The position numbers and the translations under genes are program-made. A DNA stretch of 64,000 bases from Polytrichum commune (Eukaryota > Streptophyta > Polytrichopsida > Polytrichales > Polytrichaceae), in NCBI GenBank assembly GCA_950295325.1, contig OX485803.1:34551554-34615553 (forward strand), in the 5' to 3' direction. The notes beneath the pieces were generated by a model. It saw only the letters and a program-made list of their open reading frames with translations, had not been told where the DNA came from and did not search any database. Of the stretch, positions 1 to 12,525 are shown piece after piece. Numbering within the stretch: position 1 is the stretch's first letter; the number at the start of each line of letters is the position of its first letter.

Positions 1-620
1 CTCATGTGCATTCATAACATGTTCAAGTCCACTCTCTGGAAATACCAATACCGTTCGTTTCAGAAAAGGTAGTAGGATGTTGGGTTTAGGACTAGACATT
101 TTATCAGTTCCACTATAGTTATCAAATCTCATAGCCTCGTTGTCATCCAAATTTCCTATTTCCTTTTGAAGTGTTTGAATGCTTTAAATGAGAGATGTAG
201 CATTGGTAGGTCTTTGTCATGAAAATTGTTTCAAGACCACTCATGCACTTTGACCACCCTTGACTCCTACTCTATCTCCCACCACATCACCAATTTGCAC
301 ATTGTCAACTTCTTCAATGTGTTCGTTATTAGCTACATCACCTCTTTCATCAAGCATACCTATAATTTCCTTGGTAGACATGTAGGGATTGCTTCGATCA
401 AAGTCCGATTCACAATTCACTAACTCATGTGCGTTCATAACATGTTCAAGTCCACTCTCTGCAAATACCAATACCGTTCATTCTAGCAAGGTAGCAGGGT
501 GTTGGGTTTAGGATTAGACAATTTGTCGATTTCATCCAAGCTATCAAATTCCATAGCCTCGATGTCATCCAAACTACCACTTATCGAGGTGAAATTATCG
601 AAGATGAAACCTATCAAATC
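1..620 (-). pseudogene. Degenerate coding remnant with an internal repeat, unknown family
   Basis: Positions 1-155 and 424-577 are diverged direct copies (offset 423). Read on the - strand, both copies encode the same protein pattern: LDD.EAM.FD, then PKPN.LLP, then a stretch ending in ESGLEHVMNAHE. The left copy is open through the window edge. The right copy has a stop and a frameshift in the middle, and it continues into a 76-codon open stretch at 241-471. This is what a decayed gene with a duplicated domain looks like. I do not recognise the family. A transposon-encoded protein is the likeliest source given the surroundings, but nothing in it is diagnostic. Confidence 0.4.
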
Positions 621-1378
621 ATTCTCTTGAATGTGAGCAATTAACACTGACTAGTGCGTTCAAAAGAGTTTCTTGGAGAAGCACAATTCCCTTCAACACA
701 TTCGGATTTCAACATTCATCGGGGTAACACACACCAAGGGTGGACTGTACCCATGAGAAGAAAAACTTTGGTCTCCGAAGGAGGCTACAGTGAATAGAGT
801 GTATGTTCGTCAAACATCCTTGGCCACATCCGAGAGACAGTGGGCGTTGGGTGTAAACCTACTTCACCCCAAAATTTGTGTGTATATATATATAAGGTAG
901 AAAGATAGATAGAAACTCCGGTCCCTTTTCAGCAAGGGGCCGGCGTGAATAAGGTAGAAATACCATAACCCGTTAACCACCCTCTAGCCGTGCACTAGAC
1001 CGCCGCCATAATAGTGAATTGCCATTTCTAAAACTGATCATTTTTTCGACGGCAACTTCAATGCGTGTACACTTAGTGTTGCCAACATGAGTCAAATGTT
1101 AATGTACTCGTGAGGTAACCGATTTAGGCGATGTTCCGTATGGAAATGCGGATTACCGTGTTCGGTGTACGGAGAATCCAGTGAACAAGTAGGAGGTTGG
1201 GCTACGTTCCACTTTGAAAAATTGCAGGATTTTTTGTAGAGGGCAAAAAAATATGAAACAACTTGCATTCTTCATGAATCCTTCTCGTCTATCTTGGAAA
1301 ATCATCTCATGATTGTCAGACCAGATCTTCAATGCGAATCACCTTATTTTCACAGATTATGGTATTTCTACCACCTTA
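621..1378. other. Gene-free stretch
   Basis: AT-rich sequence with stops in all frames and no recognisable gene. It holds a short TA run near 884-894 and the 52-bp inverted-repeat arm at 901-952. Confidence 0.5.
901..952 (+). repeat. Left arm of a 52-bp inverted repeat pair (partner 6900-6951)
   Basis: The sequence from AAAGATAGATAGAAACTCC to GGGGCCGGCGTGAATAA recurs inverted at 6900-6951 with only a few mismatches. Each arm also folds on itself (CCGGTCCCTT against AAGGGGCCGG). The arms could be the ends of a DNA transposon of about 6 kb, or two independent small hairpin elements. I found no convincing target duplication. Confidence 0.5.
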
Positions 1379-1766
1379 GGGCATCACCACCCATCCTCAA
1401 AAACGGATGACCTCAACTTATATTGTGAGAGGCAGCTTGCAAAAGTGCCCCACCCATCCTACAAAATGAATGATTTGTTGGTAGGGCCGGCTTGGAAGTT
1501 GAAGTTGGCTTGCAAATTGGGGTCATTTTGGGGGTCGGAGCTCCGCCCCCAAAACAAAAAAGGAGGCCCCTAAACAACAAAGGACAAACTCCATATTCCT
1601 CTCCGATTTCCAAGGTGCCAATGAGATTCATCTTGCTTTTGTTTCTTCCTTGTTTTATCACCTTATATACAAGTCATGGGTGGGTCACTCGGCTTGCAAA
1701 CCGAGTGACTTGAACTTATTGTGAGGATGATCCACCCTGCATTTTGTGGGATGGGTGGTGATGCTC
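1379..1766. mobile_element. PIF/Harbinger-type MITE, 388 bp
   Basis: Left end GGGCATCACCACCCATCC (1379-1396) and right end GGATGGGTGGTGATGCTC (1749-1766) are inverted repeats differing at one base. They are flanked by a TTA on both sides (1376-1378 and 1767-1769). A TTA duplication with ends starting GGGC is the signature of PIF/Harbinger (Tourist-like) elements. Sub-terminal similarity extends further inward. The right half also holds a 9-bp-stem hairpin around CTTGCAAA (1684-1709). There is no coding capacity. Confidence 0.85.
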
Positions 1767-1769
1767 TTA

Positions 1770-1814
1770 TACACACACACATATATACATGTGTGTGTGT
1801 GTGTGTGTATATGT
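1770..1814. repeat. Microsatellite (AC)n-(AT)n-(GT)n
   Basis: A run of AC, a short AT stretch and a run of GT, which together form a foldback. It abuts the target duplication of the neighbouring MITE. Confidence 0.9.
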
Positions 1815-2926
1815 GAAGCTGGCCTTGTGTCCTGGTTGGGTGTCATTCCCATTCCGTTCCGTTGAGTTGCGGCTGAGAGAGTGTCTTGTAATGCTGTGTG
1901 TAAGGCGAAGAAGTACGAATGTGCAAGATCTCGGGCGGCAGCCTTGATTTCTGGGTGGGCTGCACAGCGACAAGTGTTGATGGGGGGGCCTTCCCCCCTT
2001 TATTGCCGGAAAGGGAGATCCGATACTTTGTCCATCCCCAGAGGTGTCCTCTTCCTAAGTTGTAGAGGACGCGTGGAGGTGAATGAATTCATAAGTGTTG
2101 GCTCGGAGCTTCTCGCCAACTCATTAGGAGCAAACTTCAATTACATACCATTATTCGCACCCATAACCATGTTATGTTATGTGAGACTCACACTATTCAA
2201 TGGAATGTACATGGATGTTTTTCATATTCAATCTATATGTGAGGAATATTTTGTGGGAGCAATGTCCATCCCACACAACATTAGTATGGATATGAATGAT
2301 GTTACGCAAGGTAGATGGGTCTGACATGGTTTCTTCTTCCAGCTCAATGACTTCTCTTGGGATATGAAACACACGATTGGTATGAGACGGTCACGAAATC
2401 CATCTCGAAGCACCTTCCTCGTAATTTTGGAGCTTGTATAAATATCTTATTCGTTATCAAACTTTAAAGTGAATATTTTGGTGTTGGTTAAATATTCATA
2501 TGATTATGTTGGCTATTGAGCTTGTGATGGTTGGTGTAGTTTAAGCATGTGATCCAATTTCTTAACATATGTCTTTATGGGATCCGTTTTTGGAGCCACA
2601 CTGAACCACATACCACTCAAGTATAGGTGTATGATAAAGACAAGGTAATGAATCATGTGTGTCTTCTACCTTAAATTGATTGGGGAGCCTCCAACATCAA
2701 GGGTACGTGATGGCCTTGTTGTAGGCACTTCCAGCTCCACATGTATTTTTGGTCGTTGGATTGGATCTCAAGCCATCATATCTAACTCCTCATTTTGTTG
2801 GTAATCGTAACTCCAATTGATTGTCATCTCAAGTTTCATAGTCGGAGCTGAGATGCAAAAGTTACATGATTTGAAAGCATGGATTATTGGATTAAATATT
2901 ATATGCGAGGGGCCGTCCTACGGAAT
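1815..2926. other. Gene-free stretch
   Basis: The open frame at 1881-2324 has no start context, no motif and low coding character, so I do not call it. Nothing else is recognisable. Confidence 0.4.
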
Positions 2927-2996
2927 GTAGCAAGGTGTCCTCGCGGTACTACCATTGCAGTAGCAACGAGGTAGTAACGTGAGGACACCTTGCTAC
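2927..2996. repeat. 70-nt foldback hairpin
   Basis: Left arm 2927-2953 begins GTAGCAAGGTGTCCTC. Right arm 2970-2996 ends GAGGACACCTTGCTAC. The 27-bp stem has about two mismatches and a 16-nt loop, giving the size and shape of a small-RNA precursor. It could also be a tiny foldback element. Strand cannot be chosen from sequence alone. Confidence 0.6.
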
Positions 2997-3656
2997 AAGT
3001 TGGAATAGGGCGACACATGTACAATATCATACACAACGATAATCATGTTGCAAAGAAAGCCTGCTAGGTCCATAATCGGTGTGCTCGTGTCCAATGAAGA
3101 CATCACACATCATCAAGATTTGAGGTGGTTATTGCTACCTTTCTATTTAATTGGTTACACATGTCCCTTTGATTTTGATGTTTGAACTTGCAACAATGTT
3201 TACATTATGAGCACATAGTTCAATCTCATCATAACATGTGTCTTGTCAACGTCCATTGTCGACCACAAATTATGTCACGTACCACTTAGATGTAGACACC
3301 CGATTTATGAAAGTGACCACATAAGGTCCACGTACCTTAGACTATGGGGAGTGAGAGTTCAAAAATTGAGAACTCGAATAAAGGATGTTTCTCATCGGGA
3401 GTCCCAAGCCAACGGGCATTTAATATTCTTTGGTCTACTATGAATTCTACATTATATAGTGTTATTCACCACTTCATATCTCATTTTAAGCATGGTTGAG
3501 CCTTGATGATAAACTTGTCAACTCCAAATAACAATCCCTAAAATTGCAAGTGTGAGCTCACAAGTTGAGCTCTAGTTTAAAGATGTCCTTAGGTCCTTAC
3601 CCACGAGTGGAAGTTTTCAAAAAGGATGAAGACACATTGGTTGTCTGGGGCAAGTA
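2997..3656. other. Gene-free stretch
   Basis: AT-rich DNA with no recognisable feature. Confidence 0.4.
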
Positions 3657-4056
3657 CACTAAATAGGTAGATTAGTGTTGGAAACACTAATAGTCGACGA
3701 AAACGTTAAATGTCAATTGTCTTCATAGTGTTAGAACACTAAATGTCAACTCTAACACTATTTGTTCCAATTAGTAACTTTGAATATTTACAAAAGTGCA
3801 TTTAGTGTTAGATGACATTTTTTGTAGATCTTCAAATGAAGAATTGGAGGTAGAATATGTGAGCCTCATAGAAAATGTAATATGCTAGGAATTTGATATT
3901 ACAAAATTTAAACTTAATGGAACTCAACTTTGACAATGCAAAATAAAGACAAAGGAAATTGTAACACTAATTGTACTTTCAAGTGACATTTAGTGTTTTG
4001 GGTAACTATTGGCTCTAACACTAATCTTCATCTAACACTAATCTACCTATTTAGTG
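3657..4056. mobile_element. TA-target MITE (Tc1/mariner-like), copy 1, 400 bp
   Basis: The ends CACTAAATAGGTAGATTAGTG and its perfect inverse at 4036-4056 are flanked by TA on both sides (3655-3656 and 4057-4058). The body repeats the words GTGTTAGA and AACACTAA many times. A second copy with the same ends and body lies at 9848-10184 in the same orientation. TA duplication plus inverted ends places it near the Tc1/mariner (Stowaway) superfamily. It has no coding capacity. Confidence 0.8.
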
Positions 4057-5505
4057 TAGTTATCACACGAGAAGAAATCAAAGGAAGGGTAGCGAGGTGG
4101 CCTTTGTTGAAGAAACATATTTTTTACCCCTTGGTAGATAAGTCGTTCTTACCAGACTTGGGTTCTTTCTTCTACATAGACTACTAGATATCCCTTATTG
4201 GTAGTCACCTTTTACAACGTCGATTGTCACATTCGCTCAAACATACCCATTTACGACCTATCATGAAGACACGATACCACTAGTTCCTACCAAATACATC
4301 CCATGTCTATCTTGCGGTCTTGCCCATTCGGCTCCTTCATTTATTTATATCATCTTGTTGTACTATGACCTGTCATCTATGTAACGTTACAACTATCAGT
4401 AGGTATCTTCCCTTTGTGTAATTTTCCCAGTGGCAAATGTCAACTTCTTTACTCACTAAAAGTTTCAGCCTCATGGTTCTTCACTAAAGTGTTGTTGTTA
4501 CCAATATGCATAACTAAACCTTATCCATCATTTGGCATATCATCCTTCTATACTTCCTTAATACTACCGATTTTTATGTTTGCGTGGCAACACCGGGTCG
4601 TATTGGCCAATGCCTTATGACTATCTTACTAGTTTCAACTACCTTAACAATTACTTATTATATCTTCCTTGGGATAGCCTTGCCAATGTTGAATTACCTT
4701 GTCATTCTAATATGAAATACCTACCTCTCTACCCGTTAACCTACATTACAACTAAGGCCATTATTTGATTGTCCATTTTGTTGTGGATAGTAGTTCAACT
4801 ACTCATCATCCACTCTTCGCATACAATCCTTATCACTTAGTTCATGGTACAAGACTTAAGTTAACTCCGCAAATAACCGAGAATGGTAGAAACATGACCC
4901 GACTCTACATACTACTTTTAGATTTGTACAATCACCTCGGGTGTGGTTAGTCCCAAGCCTATATACTCAATTCACCTCAATACTCTAAGGAGACACACCA
5001 TCATCAATACAAGAACTAATGCTATCCTCCTTGACTATAGAAACAATCCACACAAGAAGCAATATCAAAGTACTTCATCCCAAAATGGTCACCCAAAAAC
5101 ATTGTTCCCCTTCCCTTAAACACCCTTCTAAAATCCAGTATCTAAAATCCAACCCTTCGTTCCTAACTATTCCTCAAACAATGATTCCTCTTCTAGGTAC
5201 CTTCTACCTTATTCTTATCTAATTCTTTCTATTTTATTCTTATTTATTTCCTAATTATTGATCATGTCATATTGATGTTAACATTCTTATTGACTTGTCA
5301 AAAATACTTTTGTTTGATTTTGGTCTCATAACTATGAGTTGGCAAAAGACAAATGATATGGCAAAGCATGATCATTATAGAACTTCATGGCACTATTGTG
5401 TGGAAAGCCTCCAAACGGGGTGGAATAGTAAGAAATTGAAGAAAGAAGGGGTATCATTGGATAAATTGCTTCCATTATGCCCTCTAGAAGCCGGCATTTT
5501 TTTTG

Positions 5506-5565
<60 letters not shown>

Positions 5566-5575
5566 CATATATATC
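5506..5575. repeat. Microsatellite (TA)n(TG)n(TA)n
   Basis: About 22 nt of TA, 36 nt of TG and then more TA. It is likely to be length-polymorphic and able to fold on itself. Confidence 0.95.
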
Positions 5576-6899
5576 GTTTGTGATGCCAACAAAGTTGGCA
5601 CCTAGCGAAAGAAGACAATCATTGTTTGCAACCCATGTTATTATCTCTCTAGTTATTAATGTAGCTCTCTAGCAACTTGGATAGAAAGTAATTAATTTTA
5701 AAGGTGCCTAAATTTTTGGGAAATTAATTTCATTGAGTGTCAAAAAAAAACATTCAAAGAGTGCCTAGAATCACAATAATGCAAGTGAAATTCATTGGAA
5801 TCCAACAAAGTAGCATCAAATCAATGCAAATTATGTTGCCAAGCAAAACCTTGACATACAAGTACAAGACAAACTTTAGGGTAAGGAATGTTGGTTAAGG
5901 GAAGTGTCTAGGTTAATTGAAGTTGCCATAGATGAAATTAGGAGCATCAACCATAACTTGTAGAAGTGGCTTGGATGAAAGTCTACCTTATTTTAAAATT
6001 CATTTTGAATTTGCCCAATTTTGGAATATTATTATTTTTGGTTGCTAACTTACTTTCGCGCTTTAATCAATTATTAAGTAGAAAGGTGCTCAAGATGCTA
6101 GAGAGCTACAGTACGAGATGTGATTTTCATTGCCTCAAAGGACCCATTGCGAGGTTTGTGATGACAAATCTCATGAAACAATTCATGAAGCCTCTAGTAT
6201 AAGTTATGGGAGGATCACATTGTGGTGGCTAGACTTTTTGCTCTGACGGCCCTAGCAATGTCGGTTGGACAAAGTAATGTTTTTGAGGGTTTCTACATGC
6301 ATGGTGCTTCAGGTCTACTATGTCGGTAATGTTTGAAATATGAATTTGAAATTACTAAGGGACCTATTTATTATTGTTGTTGTTATTTCAACATGTAGAC
6401 AAACTCCAATCGGTGAACAATTTGTTCACCGATAACACTATTTTCATGAGGTAATAGGATATTTTCAATCATTGAATAGTGTTTCTCTTCATATATTACA
6501 TTGAAAATGTTTACTTGAAGCCCACAACCTTAGATTAAAGATTCAATATATGAATGGGATATTTGAAATCATATAAACTACTTTATTTCTTGGAATTTTC
6601 ATAAACTTGCATAAGTCGCTTTATGAATGTACATGAAAGTGCACAATGCCCCATAGATAATAAGGTTCGACTATCAACCAATTTGCAACTTATGCTAGAT
6701 AGATCAACGGGACTTCAAATGTTAACTATTACGTGCATAGGCAATGGGTTTAACAAATTGGTTCTCGACAGTCTAAAAGGCCCATTCGGGACCTTAAGGT
6801 GTCGGATGGAGGAGTTTAACATCACTTTTTAAAATGTTGGCTAGAAATGTTAATAACAACTAGATGTTCATAATGAGATTGGCATTACGAACGGACACT

Positions 6900-6951
6900 T
6901 TATTCACGCCGGCCCCTTGCTTGAAAGGGGTTGGAGTTTCTATCTATCTTT
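6900..6951 (-). repeat. Right arm of the 52-bp inverted repeat pair
   Basis: Inverse copy of 901-952: TTATTCACGCCGGCCCC leading out to CTATCTATCTTTA. It contains its own small hairpin. Confidence 0.5.
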
Positions 6952-9327
6952 AGAATGAGTCTATTTATCCAATGCATTATCACAACACATGTGTACGTAA
7001 AACAAAGTACAAGAACATTTGAGCTTGTATGAATGACCTAGACTTGTGTGTGTCCATTATACCTAAGGTTCGGGCTCCTATAACTGATCGAATAATAGAG
7101 TTTGCATTTGCTCAGGAGGAGCAACAACTGAGGAAAAAAAATCATGCGAAGGGAAACAAATTATAAGTACAATACAATTTTTGTTTCTTTCATGATTATT
7201 AAAATTGTTACAGATTTTGAAGCGGTCAAGTTTACTAGAACATATGGTCAATCTATAGGTTGACCCATATTAACTCGTCTAAATGATAAACCTTGGCTAT
7301 GATAATTATCAAAACTCTTACGAGGACAATCATCACAAGGCGATGCCACGCAAACCTTAACTTCCTTCGTCTAAATCTCATCCTTGTCATCATCACATAT
7401 ACCCTAGTGAGCAGTTAAATGAACACGGTCAACTATGGATGCCTCGAATTTTGAGCCGCCAACATGTCCAAAAATTTCTTATTATAAAGTAAAAGTATAT
7501 CTTGGAATGATCGGACACCGTTGATTGCTTGGACAAAAACCACACCTCGACTTTTCGGAATTAAGTTAGGGTTAGTTTCCATGCAGGCCGCTCATGTGGA
7601 ATCTATATTTCCACTAGAATATGGTGGTGAGTGGCCTACGTGGAAACTAACCCTTGGACCACTTGGATTGCATTGTGCAAGTATCAAGATGCACGATTGC
7701 ATTTGATGAATATTCTTGACCAATGATGCAAGTGTGTGAGTTGTACACTGACTCCAAACATGTATCAAAATTTTATTCAACATGCAAAATGTTGTATGCA
7801 AAACAACCAACTCCCAACCAAAATTCTTTCTGACTTGAAGATAACTTAATGTTATGGATTAATGTTAGTGCGCACTTACTTTTACATTTTTGCTTATAAT
7901 GTGGATAGTCCCTTGCACAAACGATGGTTATGCGAGGCCCCAATGATATCCAAATTAGGTCAATTCTAGTGAACAACAAGCCGGCATTCACAAACTTGAC
8001 TTCCATACTCAACTCTCACCATGACATTGGGTAAGACTATGCTTCCATTTTTAGATCATTTAAGCTTTCATTTCTTCTCGTGCTTGCCATTCAATTTTGG
8101 TGTTTGTATTTAGTAGCTTGTATGATAGGTTGACATGGTGGGGAGAGAAATGATGTCGGCCATTTGTGTTGGCATGAATGAGGGATCGCTTCACTTTTAT
8201 CGTAGCCATGAGTTCATATGTAAACATGCAACATGTTTACAAAGCAAGGCTATGGGACAAGTGCTACTGCCTCCTATTGAAGGCATGTCCCTTCTTGGTA
8301 TTAAGCTAATGTGATCCCTACAATGCTTCTGCAAACTATGATAGATAAAACTACACCAATCATTTGATTTATCGTGCCCCCACACTATTCATTGTTGACC
8401 CAAGTAATTTGTCTTGCAATCGGTGGGTGGCAATGAATGTAAACGGACCTTGAATAGACACTTTCAGCTATGCACCCACATAGGATATGAAACACGTGAT
8501 CAATGCAAGGTGATTAGCAATTCCATATCCTGTACGTAGCCATTGTTATCATTATTTTTTGAGTTTCATATGAACACCTTACTCGTTGTCAAATTGAAGG
8601 TCCTCTTTTCTCATTAAGTGATCTTACAAGTCCCCTCAATGATGTGACTATCGAGCTTAGATTAGTTACTTCTTGTTTGAGCACGTCGTCCAATATGGGG
8701 TTAAATACATTTATATTTGGTGTTCGTTCTTTGATCCATACCTCAACACACACCACTCAAATATAGGTGTCTGTCTAAAATGAATAATCAAATTAGACCC
8801 ACACATTTTACAAAGAATATCATATGACACTTAATGTTGCACAACAAGTCACAAAGGCCAATCTGATTAGCAGGGTGGACTAATCTAATTAGCATATTCC
8901 AACAATTTGATTACCATACTAAATCAAATGTTTAATGTAGCATGCAAAGTTAAGGATGGAACCCACACAAAGGATAACGTGGACAAGAATCCAAATCACA
9001 TAAGTCTCAAGCTATTGGCTTCACAATTTATGACCGAATTTGCATGAAGATGGGTGTAGTTAAGTGTGTCGCTACAACAGTAGACTTACCAAGTGTGTTA
9101 TAAGTGATGGGAGGGAGGGATTTATGTTATATTACCTCGCATCCATCCAACATAAAACACAATTCCCTGTAGAGTTATGGCAATTCATCACAAATATGAC
9201 TTGCACTAAACTAATTCATGTTTTTCAAATGATTTATGGTGTCAAATACAACAATAAAAAAAAATAGCAACATGCACGTTGTGTATCATTTAAGGACTCT
9301 TATATTGAATAGATACGAGGTATGCTC

Positions 9328-9812
9328 AAGGTCACATCACACACAAGCCAAGAAGTTGTGACCATGAAATTGTGAGAGCCCAAAAGAAAGTGTCCAAAGG
9401 CATCCCAAGACACCTCGAAAATCACATAGTAGTGTGGTTACAGATCCTCAAGTGTAGTGTGAAGTCATAGGTGACCGGACCCTCAACCAAATGTTATTTC
9501 AATGAATTTCTATTCATGCGGGTCCTCACACGTGATAGAAATAGAATAAATCAACGGTTGTGAGTATCCAGAGTGCCATGATCACCCGATTTTGTGTTGG
9601 GCGTCTCCAAGAGGTGGTTTTTGAAAACAATCCAAATGTCCATGAAACATTATCCATTCGATGCCGTGTAAACTTTACATTCACATACTCCGTTGGTCCC
9701 TCAAGCGTAGTGTGAAGCGAACTTGGACCGGCTCCGTCTTTTCCACCAATGAGAGTGCTAGCTTGAAGTGTAATGGCCACGGTTTCTCGGTCTCTTGTGT
9801 GTGAAGCGGCCC
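9328..9812 (-). mobile_element. Harbinger-type element, inverted copy of 16083-16564
   Basis: Nearly the whole segment matches 16083-16564 in reverse orientation. Shared blocks include the phrase around GCGGGTCCTCA, TCAACGGTTGTGAG, and AGTGTGAAGCGAACTTGGACC. Its outer end GTGTGTGAAGCGGCCC matches the family end GTGTGTGAAGTGGCCC. This copy is older, and its target duplication (perhaps TCA) is blurred, so the boundaries are approximate. Confidence 0.7.
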
Positions 9813-9847
9813 TCATAAGTTATGCGATGGTTTCCTCTCTCCAACTA

Positions 9848-10184
9848 CACTAATAGCTAGATTAGTGTTGGAAACACTAATAGTCGACGAAAACGCTAAA
9901 TGTAAATTGTCTCTATAGTGTTAGAACACTAAATGTCAACTCTAACACTCTTTGTACCAAGCAGTAACTTTAAATATTTACATGAGCGCATTTAGTGTTA
10001 GATGATATTTTGTAAATCTTGGAATGAAGAATTGAAGGAAGAAGAATATGAGAACCTCGTAAAAGGTATAATTTGTTCAAACCCTATTCAAACACTAATT
10101 GTAATATCAGTTGAAAAGTAATGTTTTAGGTAACTATTGCATCTAACACTAATCTTCATCTAACACTAATCTACCTATTTAGTG
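9848..10184. mobile_element. TA-target MITE, copy 2, 337 bp
   Basis: Same family and orientation as 3657-4056, with near-identical left 100 bp and right 45 bp. It is flanked by TA at 9846-9847 and 10185-10186. It is shorter because of an internal deletion. Confidence 0.8.
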
Positions 10185-12375
10185 TAGTTGACCTGGATAG
10201 GCTTACCGACTGGGATTTCTACTTCAAAATAGGTCACCGGAATCCACGAAATTGCATGAACCTTTCAACCCATGTCCTTGAAGAATGACTTACACCTACC
10301 TACTATGATAATAAGTTACGGCGTAACTTTACACCTCCTTGATGCCTTCAAGAAGTGCTTTTGAAAAGGGCCGTGTGCTGACCTTTGGTCAAATGCAACC
10401 TTCAAATTGTATGCGGCCTTGACTAAGTTAGCTAGGCTCGTCCTCTCCGAACTTATTACTATGATAAGCTCCTTGCACCCTTTCATTGAGGTCATGAAGT
10501 CGGGTGTTCTAAGAAGGTCGAAGGAATTCAAGGAGCGAACAAAAAGGACATCGGGATGGATCATGCGCATGGGTCGTTGAAATCTAACAAAAGTATGCAA
10601 AAGAAGACAACTAGAATCCTTCCGGGCCCGTCTAGGTCTAGGAGTTATGGAACAAAATTAGGTTGTTCAAGTGTGAAAATGTGAACCCCGCAACGGCCGC
10701 AATAAACTCATTCATTGTATACGTGAAATGCAATGAATCATGTTGTACCCTTACGCATGATTCTTTTCAAAGGACTTGACTCCGGAAATAGTGTATTAGA
10801 GACCTTGACTTTGTCTAATGGACCCAAGTTGGAATCGATTGGCCCTCAACTTTATAAGGGACTTGTTTTTATTGGCTCTGTCTCTAAGACAGAGACTATG
10901 CATCAACTTCTCCAATTCAAAAGTAGATTTCCTAACCACTTTGCGTTCACACTTGGAAGTTAGTGGTTCGTGCTATTTTTCATCCAGTTTATGGATGAAC
11001 GTTGGGAGCTAGGAGTGAGGGGCAAGTTAGGGTTTGTAGTTGAACGTTGGAACCAAGCACGTTAGGGTTTTTTTGGTTAAAGGAGCGAGGAGAGCGACGA
11101 GGCGTTACTTGTGACAAAGATCGACTGTAGGTGAACTCTTTAGTTACGATGTGTGGAGGCTATGTACTCTACCTATTTTAGAATCACGCTACATCATAGC
11201 CTAGTGTGTGAAGTCAAGGCTACTCCCTATGGTGTAATTTCACGAGCATTGCAAGTTCAAAGAAAGGTAGAGAATGTCATTTACATGAGGATGAGACAAT
11301 GACATTCAAGTGCATGGGAGGACCTCACTGTGGACGAAGATGATAAATTTTGTAGGACATAAAAGAGTTATGCATGGGGCTATATAATACAATATTTTTC
11401 GCCATAGCCTTCTAATGAATAGGGAAGAAGTTAATACGATGATGACAATGTAGAGTGGATAGTAGATGAAAGCAAATTAGTAAGGCTATAGTCCGATAGA
11501 AGGTTTTAAAGTGGTCGTAATCACATGTGGCATCTAAAGCTTAAAGAAGGCCATAGCCAAAAGAAAGAGGCATTCAAAATATATCTATAAGCCATAGTTA
11601 GAGAGAAGGCTATAAACGTTGAATAATATTAGAGCAAGTGAGTCATTATCGTATGAGACAGGGGAATGAGTGCCGCAAGACATAGACTATAATGTAGTGA
11701 TTTAGCCAAGAACTAAATATGTTATATTACAAACATGACATGCATTTGGCTAGGATATGAGAAATAATTGTTGCAGTGTATGTGCATACATAAATTGTAA
11801 AGGTGCAATTTTTGTTTGAGGAGGAGTCTAGTGATTTGTGCAAACAATAGATGAGTTGTTTCAGTGCAAGTGTTGGAGGGAGCAACTGCAATAAACGTGA
11901 TGGCAGTTGATGGACGAGGAACAAAAAATAGGCTATGGTATTTTCATGTGAAAAAATAGAATTGGAGTCATAAAATCACAACCTATGTTGATTAAAGAAT
12001 ATGATTTTCTTAACGAATGTCATGACTATAGCCTTCATTGATATAAACCATAGAGCACTAGTTTGAAAGATAGCATAGTGCCATAATCACAAGTAATTGA
12101 GAGGTAGTAAGTCTGAGGAGCATTATGGGAATGTGACATGGCATAGCATGTGAGTGCACCGAGAGGCAAAAGTATAGCAAGAGGTTATTGAGCAAGTTGT
12201 GTGAGAGAATAGAAAGCGACATATTACAAGCCAAGCCAAAAGAACGAAGAGCTTGAGAGAAAATGCAACCATAAGTTTGTTAGGATGAATAGCATATGAC
12301 AAAATTAATATGATGGTTGAGATAGGTTAGGAAGAGATAGGCTAGGAACTGGTAGGACATAATCACCACATGTTT
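10185..12375. other. Gene-free stretch with two telo-box words
   Basis: No gene is recognised. TTAGGGTTT occurs at 11027-11035 and 11062-11070, resembling the telo-boxes in front of the genes at 17 and 25 kb. No supported reading frame follows, so a dead promoter or 5' end is only a possibility. From 11.3 to 12.3 kb the words CCATAG and CTATAG recur irregularly. Confidence 0.35.
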
Positions 12376-12525
12376 GGACTCTAATTTTGTACATGTGAGC
12401 ATGATTGTACATGGGGGGGACTATTACTTGCACATTATGCACATTTTTTTGGACTTTGATTTTGTACATGTGAGCATGATTGTACATGGGGGGACTATTA
12501 CTTGCACATTATGCACATTTGTTAT
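12376..12525. repeat. Two-copy tandem repeat, 75-bp period
   Basis: Copies at 12376-12450 and 12451-12525, both beginning GGACT and carrying GTACATGTGAGCATGATTG, differ at only a few positions. The last part, CACATTATGCACA, is repeated again just after. Confidence 0.9.

Larger units (their letters stand above)
4057..9327. other. Long gene-free, AT-rich stretch
   Basis: Over 5 kb with only short open frames and no recognisable protein motif on either strand. It contains a TA/TG microsatellite at 5506-5575 and the right arm of the inverted repeat at 6900-6951. It is probably old transposon debris that has lost its identifying ends. Confidence 0.4.

Noticed and set aside
1881-2324. 147-codon frame on the + strand
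   Set aside because: No recognisable domain, adjacent to a microsatellite and MITE, and codon use looks random.
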